Shown piece by piece: positions 26,075 to 35,598 of a stretch of DNA of 64,000 nt. This stretch comes from Bin87 sp965220095. GTDB taxonomy: Bacteria > Chloroflexota > Dehalococcoidia > Lucifugimonadales > UBA3495. The notes under the pieces are model-generated. The model did no database searches. It was not told the DNA's origin and worked only from the letters and a program-made list of their open reading frames with translations. Position 1 is the first letter of the stretch. Every line of letters begins with the position of its first letter. Location: the NCBI GenBank assembly GCA_965220095.1, contig OZ244805.1, positions 2,542,001 through 2,606,000 on the forward strand, in the 5' to 3' direction. Both the position numbers and the translations under genes were made by a program.

Positions 26075-26240
26075 TTTGTTTACTCCACTCAAAGGATTGG
26101 TTTGGCCGGGCCAATTATACACAGCCCTCGTCCTGTTCACCCACTGGCCCAATTGAGGGATTATCTGGGGATAGGACGGTCGTGGGGGTTAGCTTGGCCT
26201 CGATGTCCCACGTTAAGGATTCTTGCCGGTTTGGCGTCGA

Positions 26241-26420
26241 TTAGTCTTGCCGGTTCACCTCCTTGACTTGGCCGCGTTGCTGAGATGCGCCGGTGCGGTA
26301 GGTGGGTACGTCGGCTTCCAGGATTACGGAGTGATGCACCACCTGGCCGATTGCCGCGGCAGCGGCCATGGGGTTGGCAAAGATGTGCTCCCATTGGCAA
26401 AAGACCAGGTCGGAGGTGAT
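26241..26420 (-). pseudogene. istB: IstB (IS21-family helper ATPase), C-terminal remnant
   Basis: About 60 residues, ITSDLVFCQWEHIFANPMAA to HHSVILEADVPTYRTGA, match the sensor II region and tail of IS21-type IstB. The AAA+ Walker motifs and the partner transposase IstA are absent. Confidence 0.6.
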
Positions 26421-26476
26421 GCCCAGCGCCCGGGACGGTGATTGCGCCGTGTGCGAGAGGAGAGGCCAGGTGATGG

Positions 26477-26704
26477 TCATTCAGCAGGGTTCGTGTCGTA
26501 CCTTATGATCGTGTACCGAGGCCGGCTAGTCCCGACCTGCCTGCTTCTTACCGCAACGGTGACGCCCTGGCCCAGGCGTTCGTTGATGAGATCCGCCCTC
26601 GCGACTTCACGATCAACCGTCCCCGAGATGACCTCGCCGGTTTGCTCGACTAGAAATTCTGCTCTGCGAACGTTGGGCAAGAACCCTTGAAAATGACCTT
26701 GCAA
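26477..26704 (-). pseudogene. Unidentified beta-rich C-terminal fragment fused to DUF6932 debris
   Basis: 75 residues reading GHFQGFLPNVRRAEFLVEQ, GEVISGTVDREVARADLINE and RQVGTSRPRYTIIRYD. It looks like a small beta-barrel domain. It overlaps the end of the DUF6932 frame, suggesting that an internal deletion joined two genes. No function can be assigned. Confidence 0.35.
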
Positions 26705-27063
26705 TTCGTTCTCTTCTTCATGGAGGACGGAAATTCTCGAACCAAATCAGATTGCGTGTAGCCGTCCGGAAGATGAAAAAACGTTACGACATCGATGTCG
26801 TTGGGGCCACGTTGTTCGCGCTGCTCGATGTCTTCCACAAAACTACCATCGATCCATTGAAATCCGCGCGTCAACCCAGCGTTGTGACAGTCAGCCCGAA
26901 AATCCAATAACCCGGCCAAAAGATTACGCCGGGTGTCCGAGCGTGCAAACCGTAACAAGCAATCCGTGAGTGATACGGCGTACGGGGAACGAGCATTCGG
27001 CGACGCCGGGGAACCCGTGGACGCTGGTAAAACGCCACGGCCATCCCAAGGTGGACCTGGTAT
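26650..27063 (-). pseudogene. DUF6932-family protein, decayed
   Basis: The frame reads PWDGRGVLPAS, SPYAVSLTD, LLAGLLDFRADCHNAG and GFQWIDGSFVEDIEQREQR, then PNDIDVVTFFHLPDGY. That is the N-terminal half of DUF6932 (a nucleotidyltransferase-like group often found in defence or toxin-antitoxin contexts). No ATG, GTG or TTG exists at the expected start (an ATA at 27061-27063 sits there), and the C-terminal half is gone after PDGY. Probably inactive. Confidence 0.5.
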
Positions 27064-27174
27064 CCCGGTGCCGTCCCAACGTTACGGTATTAGATGATCC
27101 GGCGCATAAGCTCTCAAATTGGTGACACCCGCCCGTTGACGCCCGGATGAGCCCGGTTGCTACGATGGGTTCCG

Positions 27175-27405
27175 ATGAAAGGCAGTATCAGACAACGGGG
27201 TCCCCGCCGTTGACAGGTCATAATCAACTTGGGCAGAGACGCCCGAAATATTCTCCGGCGCCGGACTACCACGACCCACGGCACCAAGGCCCAGGCGGAA
27301 AGGCGCCGCCAAGAGACGCTGGTGGAGTTCGACCGGGGTATCGCGCGGCGCGAGCGAATCTTGGTGAGTAACTGGATGGAGCCCTGGCTGACACGTTCCA
27401 CTTGA
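27175..27405 (+). pseudogene. Tyrosine recombinase (phage-type integrase), N-terminal remnant
   Basis: ATG 27175 reads MKGSIRQRGPRR, then TGA (27211-27213), then QVIINLGRDARNILRRRT and THGTKAQAERRRQETLVEFD, ending TGA. The pattern (GSIRxRGxxxWxV...GTKxxAxxxLxE) is the N-terminal arm-binding domain of integrases. The TGA stands where Trp is expected, and the catalytic domain is missing. Confidence 0.55.
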
Positions 27406-27684
27406 GCAAGTTGGTACACTTTTTTGTACACGAGGCCCTGAAACGGGCCCGGTTTGAGTTCGGAAATGGCCCCTTTCCAGCGGATGCCCTCTCCGCCAAC
27501 TCTCGCCAATTCGCGGGGTCATGACGCTGGCGGGCGTGGGCTGTGTTCGTGAGCAGGTGGTTCCGGGAACCGTTATTGGGCGCAGTGCCGCACCATCCGG
27601 AAATGGCGGGGCCAGTGGCTGGTCTGATGCGTTGACAACGCGCTTCGGCGGTTACACGTCCGGAGAGTTCGCAACCCAATACCG

Positions 27685-28482
27685 CTAGTCGGCTATGAAA
27701 TCGAGGGTCCTTGCGGCCAGGATGTCGGGAATCTCCACCTTCATGTTGTGCCCGACGCCGTCGAAGACTTCAAGCGTCGCGCGGGGCATCCGCCGAGCCA
27801 TCAATTCTTGCACGTCCAGCGGAGTAATCTCGTCCTGTGTCGCGGCCAATATCAGGGTACGGACGTGTATTTCAGGCAACAACGGCGTCAGATCCGCCGC
27901 CAGCAGGCAGCCTTGCAGGGCCAGAACGACCGGAGCCGGAGTTTTCGCACCTTCGTCGGCGTACCATTCGATCACCTGGCGGCTGGCGCGGGGGCCGAAT
28001 CGCTTGACGGTATCCGACAGCAGCCAGGCGCGTGTTCCTTCCTGTTCCAGGATCCGCCGCCACACTCCGGCGTCCATATCGGCGCCCATCTGGGCCAGCC
28101 TGGGGGTCGAGGCAACCAACGTCAGGCTGTGCAACCGGTCCGGGAAATCGTGGGCGAAACTCAGACTCACAATGCCGCCGGCAGAGGCGCCCACCAGGTG
28201 CGCTTTGTCGATGCCTAGTCCATCCAAAACCCGGGCGATGTCGGCAGCCAACTCCGGTAGCACAAACCGCAGTTCTGACGGAGACGGCGTACCGGCGTGT
28301 CCTCTCATATCGAAACGCACCACCGGATGACGCCGCGCCAGCGTGGGCACCCAGGCCCGCCACCGATGCAGATTGCCCCCGGCGGCGTGGTGCAGCAACA
28401 CTGGCGCCGGCTCCAGCCACGGATCGGAAAAGTCATCCATGTGGTAATGGAACCGGCAGCCATCCACTTCTAGTATCGGCAT
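27685..28482 (-). CDS. Alpha/beta-hydrolase
   Basis: 265 residues. Canonical fold: oxyanion region LLHHAAGGNLHRW, nucleophile elbow GASAGG (Ser near residue 120), an acidic residue in AATQDEITPLD and the catalytic His in VGHNMKVE. Similar to 3-oxoadipate enol-lactonase-like and other small-molecule esterases. The substrate cannot be told. Monocistronic on the minus strand, near two other catabolic genes. Confidence 0.85.
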   Translation of the reverse strand: MPILEVDGCRFHYHMDDFSDPWLEPAPVLLHHAAGGNLHRWRAWVPTLARRHPVVRFDMRGHAGTPSPSELRFVLPELAADIARVLDGLGIDKAHLVGASAGGIVSLSFAHDFPDRLHSLTLVASTPRLAQMGADMDAGVWRRILEQEGTRAWLLSDTVKRFGPRASRQVIEWYADEGAKTPAPVVLALQGCLLAADLTPLLPEIHVRTLILAATQDEITPLDVQELMARRMPRATLEVFDGVGHNMKVEIPDILAARTLDFIAD

Positions 28483-28803
28483 AGATCCACCACCCGAAGC
28501 TTGTCGTCGAATTGCCCTTGGTTGCTCACGTTCTGAGCGCCGCGCGCTTCAGCGTTGCAGTCACAAAATATCATCAATTACCTTGCCTCGGCTTGGCACG
28601 ACGCGCTCGGACACTACGCGACACGACAAGACCCCTCCCCACCGACCACGATGAACTCAGCGCCTCCGTCGGCGCTGCGGCTATGAAATGCCGGTTTGAC
28701 GCCAGCCAACGGCGGCGGGCGCGCGCCAAGCTCAACCAGCAAGCTGCCAGGTTCAACACGACGTCCTGGTCTGCGGCCGGGGCCAGCCTCGGGGTTGGCA
28801 TAC
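28483..28803. other. Intergenic, no gene seen
   Basis: 321 bp between the alpha/beta-hydrolase start and the 2-hydroxyacid dehydrogenase stop. No frame with supporting signals. Confidence 0.4.
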
Positions 28804-29784
28804 CTACCCGTACACCTGGGGGTTGGCGCACGCCTCCATCGGCTCACCGGCCAGCCCTGCCACCAGATTCCTGGCCGCCAGCTGCATCGTGTTCAACCGT
28901 GTCGGCAGCGCGGCGCTCCCGATGTGCGGCGTAATCACCAGGTTTTCCAGGGTCAGCAGCGGGTCATCCACCGGTATCGGCTCCGGCGAGGTAACATCCA
29001 GCGCCGCGCCGCCAATTGCGCCGGAATGCAGCGCTTCGTACAGCGCCACAGGATCCACCACCGGCCCCCGCGAGACGTTGATCAGAATCCCGGATGGCTT
29101 CATCCGGGCCAGTTCAGACGTGCTAATCAGATGGTGCGTCTCCGGTGTCAACGGCACGCTCAAAATGACGAAATCCGCCTCGGTCAACAGGGTCGGAAAA
29201 TCCACGTAACTGACCCCCAACTCGGCTTCCAGGTCCGGGTATTGGGTGCGGGAGTGATAGATTATGCGCATATCGAATCCACGGGCCCGCCGCGCTATCT
29301 CCCGTCCGATTTGGCCCAGACCGACGATGCCCAGGGTGGCCTCATGCACATCCTGACCCAACCAGTGGGTCGGGTGAAACGCCAGTTCCCAACCGCCGCC
29401 CCGCAACCAGCGTTCGCTCTCGGAGGTACGCCGGGCGGCTCCGAGTAGCAGCGCAAACGCCAGGTCGGCGGTAGATTTGGACAGCACTCCCGGCGTGTTG
29501 CCGACCGGAATACCCCGCCGGGTCGCCTCGGCCACATCCACGTTGTCCAGACCCACCGCCAGCTGGCTGATGGCCCTCAGATTGGGCGCCGCATCCATCA
29601 GCGCCGAGTCCACACGGTCCATGATGGTGGTCAATATGCCATCCGCTCCGGCCGCCCGGCGGTGCAACTCGTCCACCGACGGAGGCCACTCGTCAGGCCA
29701 AACTTCCACATCAGCGACTTGCCGCACGATGTCCAGCGCGTCGGGCAGCAGCATCCGGGTAATGAAGGCTTTGGGGCGGGCCAT
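28804..29784 (-). CDS. D-2-hydroxyacid dehydrogenase (glyoxylate/hydroxypyruvate reductase type)
   Basis: 326 residues from ATG 29784. NAD(P)-binding motif GIVGLGQIGREIARRARG, conserved VGLDNVD and INVSRGPVVD, catalytic Arg/Glu/His set visible in LINVSRG, SPEP and PHIGSA. Reduces glyoxylate, hydroxypyruvate or a similar 2-oxoacid; specificity unresolved. It may act together with the flavin 2-hydroxyacid oxidase (24962-26074) or the FAD-linked oxidase (30620-32059) in 2-hydroxyacid metabolism. Confidence 0.88.
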   Translation of the reverse strand: MARPKAFITRMLLPDALDIVRQVADVEVWPDEWPPSVDELHRRAAGADGILTTIMDRVDSALMDAAPNLRAISQLAVGLDNVDVAEATRRGIPVGNTPGVLSKSTADLAFALLLGAARRTSESERWLRGGGWELAFHPTHWLGQDVHEATLGIVGLGQIGREIARRARGFDMRIIYHSRTQYPDLEAELGVSYVDFPTLLTEADFVILSVPLTPETHHLISTSELARMKPSGILINVSRGPVVDPVALYEALHSGAIGGAALDVTSPEPIPVDDPLLTLENLVITPHIGSAALPTRLNTMQLAARNLVAGLAGEPMEACANPQVYG

Positions 29785-30081
29785 AAACACTCACAGATTT
29801 CCGTCGTGGGGCGGTAACGGTCAATCAATTCCGCATGGCAGCCAATACCGCATGGCAGCGTCGGGTGGTTCCCGTTTTCGCAATCAACGTTTTGATCATT
29901 GTAGTTGCCCGGTGATGCCAGTGCCAGCCAGCGACCAGACAATGCGCTGGCCAGTCCCGACAACGGCCCCACCCTGGCGGCATTAAATTAGAGCGGCCGC
30001 CGCCTGGAAAGGCGACGACCACTCTCCAACAGGACGCCGGCCGCAGAGGGCAGACCGGCGATTGTTTCGACCTAACTCCCG

Positions 30082-30378
30082 TTACGCGTAGCGATGGAAA
30101 TGCCGGGCGTAACTACCGTGTTCAGCGATCTCGCGGCGCGACCGGGAAAGCTCGGACATTGGCGGCCCCGATATGGCGTCCCAACAGCGCACGAGAGCGG
30201 CGGCAATGACGGAGTGGATCGGAGGCTTTTTCGACGGCGTCCACTGTTCAAGCAGCTCGCCGGGACTTTCCGGAATGCCCGAAAGGTCAATCTCGACGAC
30301 TGGAGCTCCAGCGACGACTGTCGGCTGTTCGACGACGGCGGTGCGGGATTCGGTCTCGATTTCTTTGATGGTGGTCAT
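30082..30378 (-). CDS. Small hypothetical protein, 98 aa
   Basis: ATG 30378 is preceded by a near-perfect AGGAGG 5 nt upstream and by a strong promoter at 30430-30458, so this is a real, probably well-expressed gene. The N-terminus is acidic (MTTIKEIETESRTAVVE), the middle Pro-rich (SGIPESPGELLEQW), the C-terminus His/Arg-rich (YARHFHRYA). I recognise no family. A secreted or modified-peptide precursor is possible but there is no leader or maturase nearby. Confidence 0.65.
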   Translation of the reverse strand: MTTIKEIETESRTAVVEQPTVVAGAPVVEIDLSGIPESPGELLEQWTPSKKPPIHSVIAAALVRCWDAISGPPMSELSRSRREIAEHGSYARHFHRYA

Positions 30379-30429
30379 GTGGCCTCCTGATCGCTGGGCG
30401 ATACTGCCGGGATTGTTTCATCTATAAAC

Positions 30430-30458
30430 ATGATACTTGGCTCGTATTATCTTGTCAA
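30430..30458 (-). promoter_or_regulatory. Strong sigma-70-type promoter of the 98-aa gene
   Basis: On the minus strand: TTGACA (30453-30458), 17-bp spacer, TATCAT (30430-30435). The DNA upstream to about 30510 is markedly AT-rich, like an UP element. It lies about 50 bp ahead of the ATG. Confidence 0.75.
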
Positions 30459-30619
30459 GCAATATGGTACTCATTTTATTATCCCATTATGTGATGTATA
30501 TCATTAGCCCCCAACGCCTCAAAACTACGAAAAATACCGACCACTGGGCGGTCGGCGAGAGTGGGTGAACGGCCTCCGCACCTGATTCAGGCGTAGGGGC
30601 GTGCTTGAGGTTACGGCGG

Positions 30620-32059
30620 TTACAAACCGAGTTTGCCCGGATTCAATATCCCCGCCGGGTCCAGCATCCGTTTGAGGTCTTGCAGCACTTCGCGACTGGC
30701 GCCCTGTTCCCGACCCAGCAGGTGGTTCAGTTTCACGCCCACGCCGTGGCAATACTCCATGATGCCGCCCATGTCCTGCGCCAGTTCCAGCACCTCGTCG
30801 ACCGCAGCAGCGAGGTTTTCGCGCACCGCCGCATCCTCAGCGTTGCGGCGACCCCGGCAGCCCCCGTCGGCCGGCACCACCAGCATCGAGAAAAACTCCG
30901 GCCGACTCCACAGGCAGTACTCCACCACCTCGATGCCGCGAGCGTCCAGCAACTCATCCGCCCGCTGGCGGTATTCCAGCACCCGGTCTGCGGGCAGGCA
31001 CATGTGGAGATAGTCGAACGTCCGTCCCCACTGCCGTTCCCAGCGCACTTTGCGCGGCCGACCCAGCGCGTTCGCCCGGTAGTTCAGCGCCGAATCGTGC
31101 CGGTGTCGCCAGTAATCCAGCGTGGACTCCGGGCCAACGTCCCAACCGCCGGCGGCCTGGCACACCTCCATCGTTCGCACCAAACCGGCGTCTACTCCTT
31201 CGCGAAATCCCTCGAACAGTAGATGCAGCAGGATGCCTTCGTCGTCCTCGGTCAAATCCAGCAACGCCGGTTGGATCCGGAGCGCCGTCATCTCGTTGAC
31301 GGCGGAAAACCCGGCATCGAAGTTCTCAAACTCCACGGTGGCGTAGGCGCTGGCTTCCGGTACTCGAAACACCCTGACGGTCGCCCGGGTAATCACGCCA
31401 AACACGCCCTCGGAGCCGATGAACAGATGCTTCAGGTTCGGCCCTGACGACAGCTTGGGCACGGCTCTGGTTTCGATGACTCGGCCATCGGGCAACACCA
31501 CTTCCAGCGCCACAACCTGATCGCCCATCGGCCCGAACGCCGCCGCACGATAGCCCACCCCGTTGGTTGAGATGGTTCCCGCCACCGTCGCTATCGGCAC
31601 GCTGTACGGATCATGACCCGCCATCAGGCCGTGGGGTTCCAGCGCCGCGTTCAGGTCTTCCAGCACCATGCCCGCCTGGACTTCCGCCGTCAGCGACGCC
31701 ACACTTATCGACAGCAGGCGGTTCAGCCGGCTCATATCCAGCAGGATTCCGCCCCGCACTGGCAGCACCGCGCCCATCACTCCGGTTCCCCCACCGTAGG
31801 GAATCACCGGTATCCCATTCTGCTGGGCGAACGCCACCACCTCGGAAACTTCACCGGTGTCGGCGGGCCGCACCACCACGTCGGCCAGTCGCTCAAAGGC
31901 TGCGTCGGCGTAATACGCCCGATAGGGTGTCAGCGCGTCCGCCGAATATCGGTCAACCGAGCCGTCGTCAGTCAGGACGTTTTGCGGCCCTACTATCGAA
32001 ACCAGGCTACCGGCTACAGAATGCCAGTCCACCAACACCGGTGACGGGAAGTCGGACAC
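30620..32059 (-). CDS. FAD-linked oxidase (GlcD/D-lactate dehydrogenase type)
   Basis: About 479 residues from GTG 32059, 10 nt after the cysS stop; the longer frame to 32218 runs through cysS and is rejected. FAD-binding PCMH domain: VVRPADTGEVSEVVAFAQQ, VIPYGGGTGVMGAVLP and GVGYRAAAFGPMGDQV. The C-terminal FAD-oxidase domain ends with GGIMEYCHGVGVKLNHLL and DPAGILNPGKLGL. It oxidises a D-2-hydroxyacid, passing electrons to a quinone or cytochrome. Probably co-transcribed with cysS, an unusual pairing. Confidence 0.88.
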   Translation of the reverse strand: MSDFPSPVLVDWHSVAGSLVSIVGPQNVLTDDGSVDRYSADALTPYRAYYADAAFERLADVVVRPADTGEVSEVVAFAQQNGIPVIPYGGGTGVMGAVLPVRGGILLDMSRLNRLLSISVASLTAEVQAGMVLEDLNAALEPHGLMAGHDPYSVPIATVAGTISTNGVGYRAAAFGPMGDQVVALEVVLPDGRVIETRAVPKLSSGPNLKHLFIGSEGVFGVITRATVRVFRVPEASAYATVEFENFDAGFSAVNEMTALRIQPALLDLTEDDEGILLHLLFEGFREGVDAGLVRTMEVCQAAGGWDVGPESTLDYWRHRHDSALNYRANALGRPRKVRWERQWGRTFDYLHMCLPADRVLEYRQRADELLDARGIEVVEYCLWSRPEFFSMLVVPADGGCRGRRNAEDAAVRENLAAAVDEVLELAQDMGGIMEYCHGVGVKLNHLLGREQGASREVLQDLKRMLDPAGILNPGKLGL

Positions 32060-32069
32060 CGATAAATCC

Positions 32070-33443
32070 CTACTGGCGCGTTTGATATTGCCAGTCGGTA
32101 CCCTGCGGGCCATCCTCCAGCAACACCCCTGATTCGGCCAGCTGATCCCGAATTGTGTCGGCCATCTCGAACTGACGCGATTTGCGCAGCTCCGACCGGA
32201 TGGACACCAGCATGTCAATGAACGGAGCCGCCGCCAGTTGCGATGCGCTGTCGTCGCGCTCGGCGAACGTCAGCCCCAGCAGACTGCCCAGGCGTCTCAG
32301 GGTCGCCTGCGCTTCATCGAGGCGATTGCCGGCATCTCGGCCCCGGTTAATGTCCCGGGCCAGATCGAACAACGCCGCCACCGCCTGCGGTGTATTGAGG
32401 TCATCATCCATGGCGGCGAAGAAACGGGTGGCATACGGCGCCGCATCAACTTGGGCGCCGGAACCGTCGCCAGGCGTCAAAGCGTGGTGAACGCGGTCCA
32501 GGCTACGTTCCACCGCGGCTGCGCCTTCGTCGCTGTAGGCCAGTGGGCTGCGGTAGTGGCTGCTGAGGAAATAAAGGCGGATGGAATCGGGATGGTATCG
32601 CTCCAGCGCCTCAACCACCGACACCAGGTTGCCCAGCGATTTGCTCATCTTATCGGAGCCCAGCTGCAACAGGCCGTTGTGCATCCAGAAACGGGAAAAT
32701 GGCTTGGCGCCGGTATAGGATTCGCTTTGGGCAATCTCATTTTCGTGGTGCGGGAACACCAGGTCCTGCCCACCCCCGTGGATGTCCAGCTGCTCGCCCA
32801 GGTATTCCAGCGACATCGCCGTGCATTCGATATGCCAACCCGGTCGGCCCGGTCCCCAGGGGCTCTCCCACGACGGTTCGCCCTCTTTCGCCCCTTTCCA
32901 CAGCACGAAATCCATTGGGTGTTCTTTGTTCTCGTCAACCTGGATGCGGGCGCCGGCAATCATGCTGTCCAGCGTGCGATGGCTCAGCTTGCCGTAGTCC
33001 TCCTTGCTGGTAACTCTGAAATAGACATCGCCCGCCGCCGGGTAAGCATGGCCGGCATCTATCAGCCCGCCGATGGCTTCCAGTATCCGTGGAATCTCAC
33101 GGGTTGCCCGCGGGTATTCGGCAGCCCGCTGTATGTTGAGGGCGTCCATCGTCTGAAAATAATCGCCGATGTATTCCTCAACCAGCTCATCTTCCGAGAT
33201 GCCGGTTTCGCTGGCGCGCTGAATGATTTTGTCGTCAATGTCGGTGAAGTTCTGAACGTGCCGAACCTCGTAGCCCCTGTGCTCCAGGTAACGCCGCAGG
33301 GTGTCGAAGACCACGTAACTCAGAGCGTGGCCAACGTGAGTCGACGAGTACGGCGTAACGCCGCACACGTACATCTTGACCTGATTGCCGTCCGCCGGGA
33401 CGAACTCCTCGACCTGACCGCTCAGTGTGTTGTAGAGCTTCAT
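32070..33443 (-). CDS. cysS: Cysteine-tRNA ligase
   Basis: 457 residues, full length. Class I signature in CGVTPYSSTHVGHALSYVVF (HIGH variant HVGH), zinc/Cys-binding GRPGWHIECTAMS, HHENEIAQSE and the KMSKS loop SDKMSKSLGN. Charges tRNA-Cys. It precedes the FAD-linked oxidase by 10 nt and follows ispF by 53 nt on the same strand, an apparent ispF-cysS-oxidase operon; ispD-ispF-cysS clustering is seen in many bacteria. Confidence 0.96.
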   Translation of the reverse strand: MKLYNTLSGQVEEFVPADGNQVKMYVCGVTPYSSTHVGHALSYVVFDTLRRYLEHRGYEVRHVQNFTDIDDKIIQRASETGISEDELVEEYIGDYFQTMDALNIQRAAEYPRATREIPRILEAIGGLIDAGHAYPAAGDVYFRVTSKEDYGKLSHRTLDSMIAGARIQVDENKEHPMDFVLWKGAKEGEPSWESPWGPGRPGWHIECTAMSLEYLGEQLDIHGGGQDLVFPHHENEIAQSESYTGAKPFSRFWMHNGLLQLGSDKMSKSLGNLVSVVEALERYHPDSIRLYFLSSHYRSPLAYSDEGAAAVERSLDRVHHALTPGDGSGAQVDAAPYATRFFAAMDDDLNTPQAVAALFDLARDINRGRDAGNRLDEAQATLRRLGSLLGLTFAERDDSASQLAAAPFIDMLVSIRSELRKSRQFEMADTIRDQLAESGVLLEDGPQGTDWQYQTRQ

Positions 33444-33496
33444 ACTGAATTTATCGCTGAATTTATCGGGGAAGTACCGCTGTTTTCCATCCGGTG

Positions 33497-33976
33497 TTAG
33501 GGCCTGGACAGCAGGGCGACCGCAATGGCGGCGACGCCTTCTTCCCGTCCGGTAAAACCCAGATGGTCGGTGGTGGTGGCCTTGATACTGACTAGCTGCT
33601 GCTCAATTGCCAGGGCGTCCGAAATCCGTCGTCGCATCGAGGCGATGTACGGCGACAACCGAGGGCGCTGCGCCAGCATTGTAGCATCAACATTGGCAAT
33701 GCACCAACCGGCCGCCGCGATGATGGCCACGGTGCGTTGCAGCAAAATCAGGCTGCTGATCCCCGCGAGCGACGAGTCATCGGACGGGAAATGCGACCCG
33801 ATGTCGCCCAGGCCGGCGGCGCCCAGCAAGGCGTCAATAATAGCGTGGCACAGCGCGTCTCCGTCGCTGTGGCCAGCGAGACCCCGCGTATGCGGCACCG
33901 CAACTCCGCCCAGAATCAAGGGTCGCCCATCCACCAACCCGTGGGCGTCGGCGCCGGTGCCGACCCGATTGTTCAC
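33497..33976 (-). CDS. ispF: 2-C-methyl-D-erythritol 2,4-cyclodiphosphate synthase
   Basis: 159 residues, normal length. Metal-binding Asp and His in VGTGADAHGL (family DxH) and LAGHSDGDALCHAIIDALLG; C-terminal ATTTDHLGFTGREEG. Makes MEcPP in the non-mevalonate isoprenoid pathway. ispD lies about 670 bp upstream on the same strand, with one membrane-protein gene between them. Confidence 0.95.
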   Translation of the reverse strand: MNNRVGTGADAHGLVDGRPLILGGVAVPHTRGLAGHSDGDALCHAIIDALLGAAGLGDIGSHFPSDDSSLAGISSLILLQRTVAIIAAAGWCIANVDATMLAQRPRLSPYIASMRRRISDALAIEQQLVSIKATTTDHLGFTGREEGVAAIAVALLSRP

Positions 33977-34018
33977 CAGTTAACCTGAACCGCCGTCATC
34001 GAACCCAGCGGGCTGCCC

Positions 34019-34471
34019 CTACGAAGCTTGAGACCGCTCGATAACTTTCAACTTGCGGCTGGCGGCTTCCAGTTCGTTCAACGCTTGACCGTGCAGGATG
34101 ATCGGTGCAAAGGCCACGCCGGTCGCCGCCACGAACAACATCGCCGACGCTACCGTAACCGCCATGGCCGCCAGGTTTTCAAACATGAACTGCAAATAGA
34201 AGGTGTTGGCCCGCGCCGCCAATTGCTCAGGCAGGGTGTGGTCAAGGTCGAATTCGACTGCCGCCAGCATCACGACCGGGATCACCGCGACAACGGCAAC
34301 CAGCAGCCAGGGCACTTCCCAAAACAGAAACCGGTTCCGCTCGCCATTTACCTGGCGCCGAAGGTACTGCAACCGCCCGGGGGTCACTTCCAGATTCAGG
34401 CTATCGACACTGGTACGCAGAAACCTGGCGTACTGTTGATAACGGTCTCGGTTCGCGCTGCTGGAAGCCAT
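34019..34471 (-). CDS. Small membrane protein, unknown function
   Basis: 150 residues with two clear hydrophobic segments (VPWLLVAVVAVIPVVMLAAV, about 52-71, and MAVTVASAMLFVAATGVAFA, about 103-122) flanked by charged, probably cytoplasmic ends. No recognised domain. It sits between ispD and ispF on the same strand, so it may be co-transcribed with them. Confidence 0.65.
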   Translation of the reverse strand: MASSSANRDRYQQYARFLRTSVDSLNLEVTPGRLQYLRRQVNGERNRFLFWEVPWLLVAVVAVIPVVMLAAVEFDLDHTLPEQLAARANTFYLQFMFENLAAMAVTVASAMLFVAATGVAFAPIILHGQALNELEAASRKLKVIERSQAS

Positions 34472-34644
34472 TCACCACCTTCCCGAAAAAGCCCGTGCCG
34501 GGGAACCATGCTTCCCACGCCGGCAACTTATCATTTCACAATTCGGCATACAACCCATGATTTCCCTTTCACATGATTTTCCTTCCAATAGTAACCGGGG
34601 CAACGTTTTCGGCGCAAGGTTTGTCCCGGCGGGTGTTGGGCAAT

Positions 34645-35373
34645 TTACGATTCAACGCTACCGATGACGTGCGTTACTATGGCCAAATCTTCCGGGGTAG
34701 TTACTTTCAGGTTGTCATAGCTTCCCTGAAAAACAACCACCGGACGACCCATTGCCTCCACCATAGCGGCATCATCGGTGTAGTCGCCGGCGGCGCGGTC
34801 GTGAGCGCTAACCAGCAAATCGTACTCAAACACTTGCGGAGTTTGCGCCGCCCAAAGCGTCGCGCGCGGCGGGGTGTCGGTTATCAATTGCCCGTCGCCC
34901 ACCACCTTGATGGTGTCCTTAACCGGAACCGCCGCCACCGCCGCGCCGCAATGCCGCACCGCGTCCAGCCCTCTGGCCAGAATATCCCCGCTGATGCAAG
35001 GGCGAGCGCCGTCGTGAACCGCCACCCACCGGCATGGCCCCAGCGCATTCAATCCAGCGCGAACCGAGTCCTGCCGGCGAGCGCCGCCGGCGCACACGGC
35101 TGCAATCTTGTGGACGTTAAACTCCCTGACGGTGGCCTCGGCGCGAATCACCGACTCCGCAGCCACCACCAGCACAATGCGTTCCACCACATCAGACGCC
35201 GCCAACCGCCGGAGCGTGTGGACAATCAGCGGCACATCCAATATGGGGGCAAAGGTTTTTTCGGTGTCGCCCATGCGGGTGCTGCGGCCGGCCGCCACCA
35301 CCACCACACCCATGCTGTCCGCAGCCATACCGCGGTCCGCGTCATCCCTTTTGTCGCCGGTTCTACTGTTCAT
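34645..35373 (-). CDS. ispD: 2-C-methyl-D-erythritol 4-phosphate cytidylyltransferase
   Basis: Up to 242 residues; the conserved part begins at residue 21, so ATG at 35313 or 35328 is also possible. Nucleotide-binding VVVAAGRSTRMGDTEKTF, GGARRQDSVRAGL, VAVHDGARP and VPVKDTIK are all diagnostic of IspD. Transfers CMP to MEP in the MEP pathway. Upstream of the membrane protein and ispF. Confidence 0.94.
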   Translation of the reverse strand: MNSRTGDKRDDADRGMAADSMGVVVVAAGRSTRMGDTEKTFAPILDVPLIVHTLRRLAASDVVERIVLVVAAESVIRAEATVREFNVHKIAAVCAGGARRQDSVRAGLNALGPCRWVAVHDGARPCISGDILARGLDAVRHCGAAVAAVPVKDTIKVVGDGQLITDTPPRATLWAAQTPQVFEYDLLVSAHDRAAGDYTDDAAMVEAMGRPVVVFQGSYDNLKVTTPEDLAIVTHVIGSVES

Positions 35374-35598
35374 GGTGATGCTTCTGCGCCAATCCAGCCT
35401 CGATGCGATCGACCGGTTCGCTATAATTTATCGGTGATTTTAGCATTAGTCGGTCCATGCAACGGTTGGCGTGAATACTTTGCATCGTTTATGCTAGGGA
35501 TACCTGCAAGCCCACGGTTACCGGTGCGCAGGAAATTTATACATCGCTTTGACCGACGCCCAAACGCGCTGCAACTCACACGCACCAAAGGGGGAATC

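Noticed and set aside
32060..32218. N-terminal extension of the FAD-linked oxidase
   Set aside because: It would run in another frame through the 3' end of cysS and has no homology to the PCMH domain start.
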